Shown piece after piece: positions 6,169 to 6,291 of a DNA stretch of 6,291 nucleotides. Each line of letters starts with the position of its first letter. The first letter of the stretch is position 1. The DNA is from Deltaproteobacteria bacterium (lineage in GTDB: Bacteria; Desulfobacterota; JADFXK01). The stretch is from assembly GCA_015233285.1 (NCBI GenBank), contig JADFYA010000227.1, forward strand, positions 1 through 6,291, given 5' to 3'. Both the position numbers and the translations under genes were made by a program. Under the pieces are notes generated by a model that was not told where the DNA came from, ran no database searches, and worked only from the letters and a program-made list of their open reading frames with translations.

Positions 6169-6169
6169 G

Positions 6170-6291
6170 CCTTCCAAATTGGTTGCGGACTGGTTGCGTC
6201 ATTATTCCGGGCGCATTACCTACCTATTACGTGCCCGACCGCTGCGACGTCATCGCTTCCGCTCCTTAATAAATTTTCCGTTTCAATAAAT
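6170..6291. other. Right-edge region with no recognised gene
   Basis: No frame here looks coding. On the minus strand an AAGGAG motif (6262-6267) precedes an ATG at 6253-6255, but that frame stops after eight codons. A 7-bp stem with a 16-base loop (6208-6214 pairing with 6231-6237) and the doubled octamer TGGTTGCG (6180-6187, 6191-6198) are the only structures seen, and neither has an assigned role. Confidence 0.4.

Noticed and set aside
6135..6175. tRNA-like D-arm (TTAGCTCAG)
   Set aside because: No anticodon or T-arm follows; the bases pair into a single terminator-like hairpin instead.

Overview
The window reads almost entirely leftward (minus strand) and is dominated by one very large gene. 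Positions 1581-5561 encode a 1326-residue class I (enterobacterial-type, CyaA-like) adenylate cyclase that carries about 640 extra N-terminal residues: an uncharacterised helical segment, HEAT-like helices and a block of pentapeptide-like repeats. Class I cyclases are known mainly from Gammaproteobacteria, with divergent members in Desulfobacterota and relatives. The divergent catalytic core, mixed codon use, mid-range base composition and an exported beta-helix protein suggest a Gram-negative environmental bacterium, perhaps a deltaproteobacterial lineage. That placement is inference; no marker gene is present.

Layout from right to left. Positions 6170-6291 hold nothing I recognise. A hairpin with a T-tract at 6135-6168 looks like a rho-independent terminator, better formed for rightward transcription. 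Positions 5740-6146 hold leftward coding remnants: a coding-like helical tail that ends at 5988, then a frame-broken relic resembling YdjM-like (DUF457) membrane metal-dependent hydrolases. A good sigma70-type promoter at 5645-5673 precedes the cyclase gene. Downstream of the cyclase is a 157-bp gap, then a short reading frame (1167-1424) that looks like the C-terminal remnant of a beta-helix surface protein, and then a secreted right-handed beta-helix protein (from 1141 leftward) with a tandemly duplicated N-terminal motif.

The left edge is anomalous. Bases 1-99 are an exact inverted copy of bases 1978-2076, inside the cyclase gene. The copy joins the beta-helix gene at about 100-106 through a 6-base microhomology and replaces the end of that gene with antisense cyclase sequence. 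This is either a real inverted duplication or, more likely in my view, an amplification or assembly chimera at a contig end. Any annotation of the beta-helix C-terminus should be distrusted until this is resolved.

The genes do not form an obvious pathway. The cyclase would make cAMP, with its N-terminal repeat region a plausible interaction or sensing platform. No CRP-type receptor, transporter or phosphodiesterase is visible here. The most noteworthy items are the HEAT/pentapeptide/class I cyclase fusion, its apparent lack of two lysines found in E. coli CyaA, and the inverted junction.
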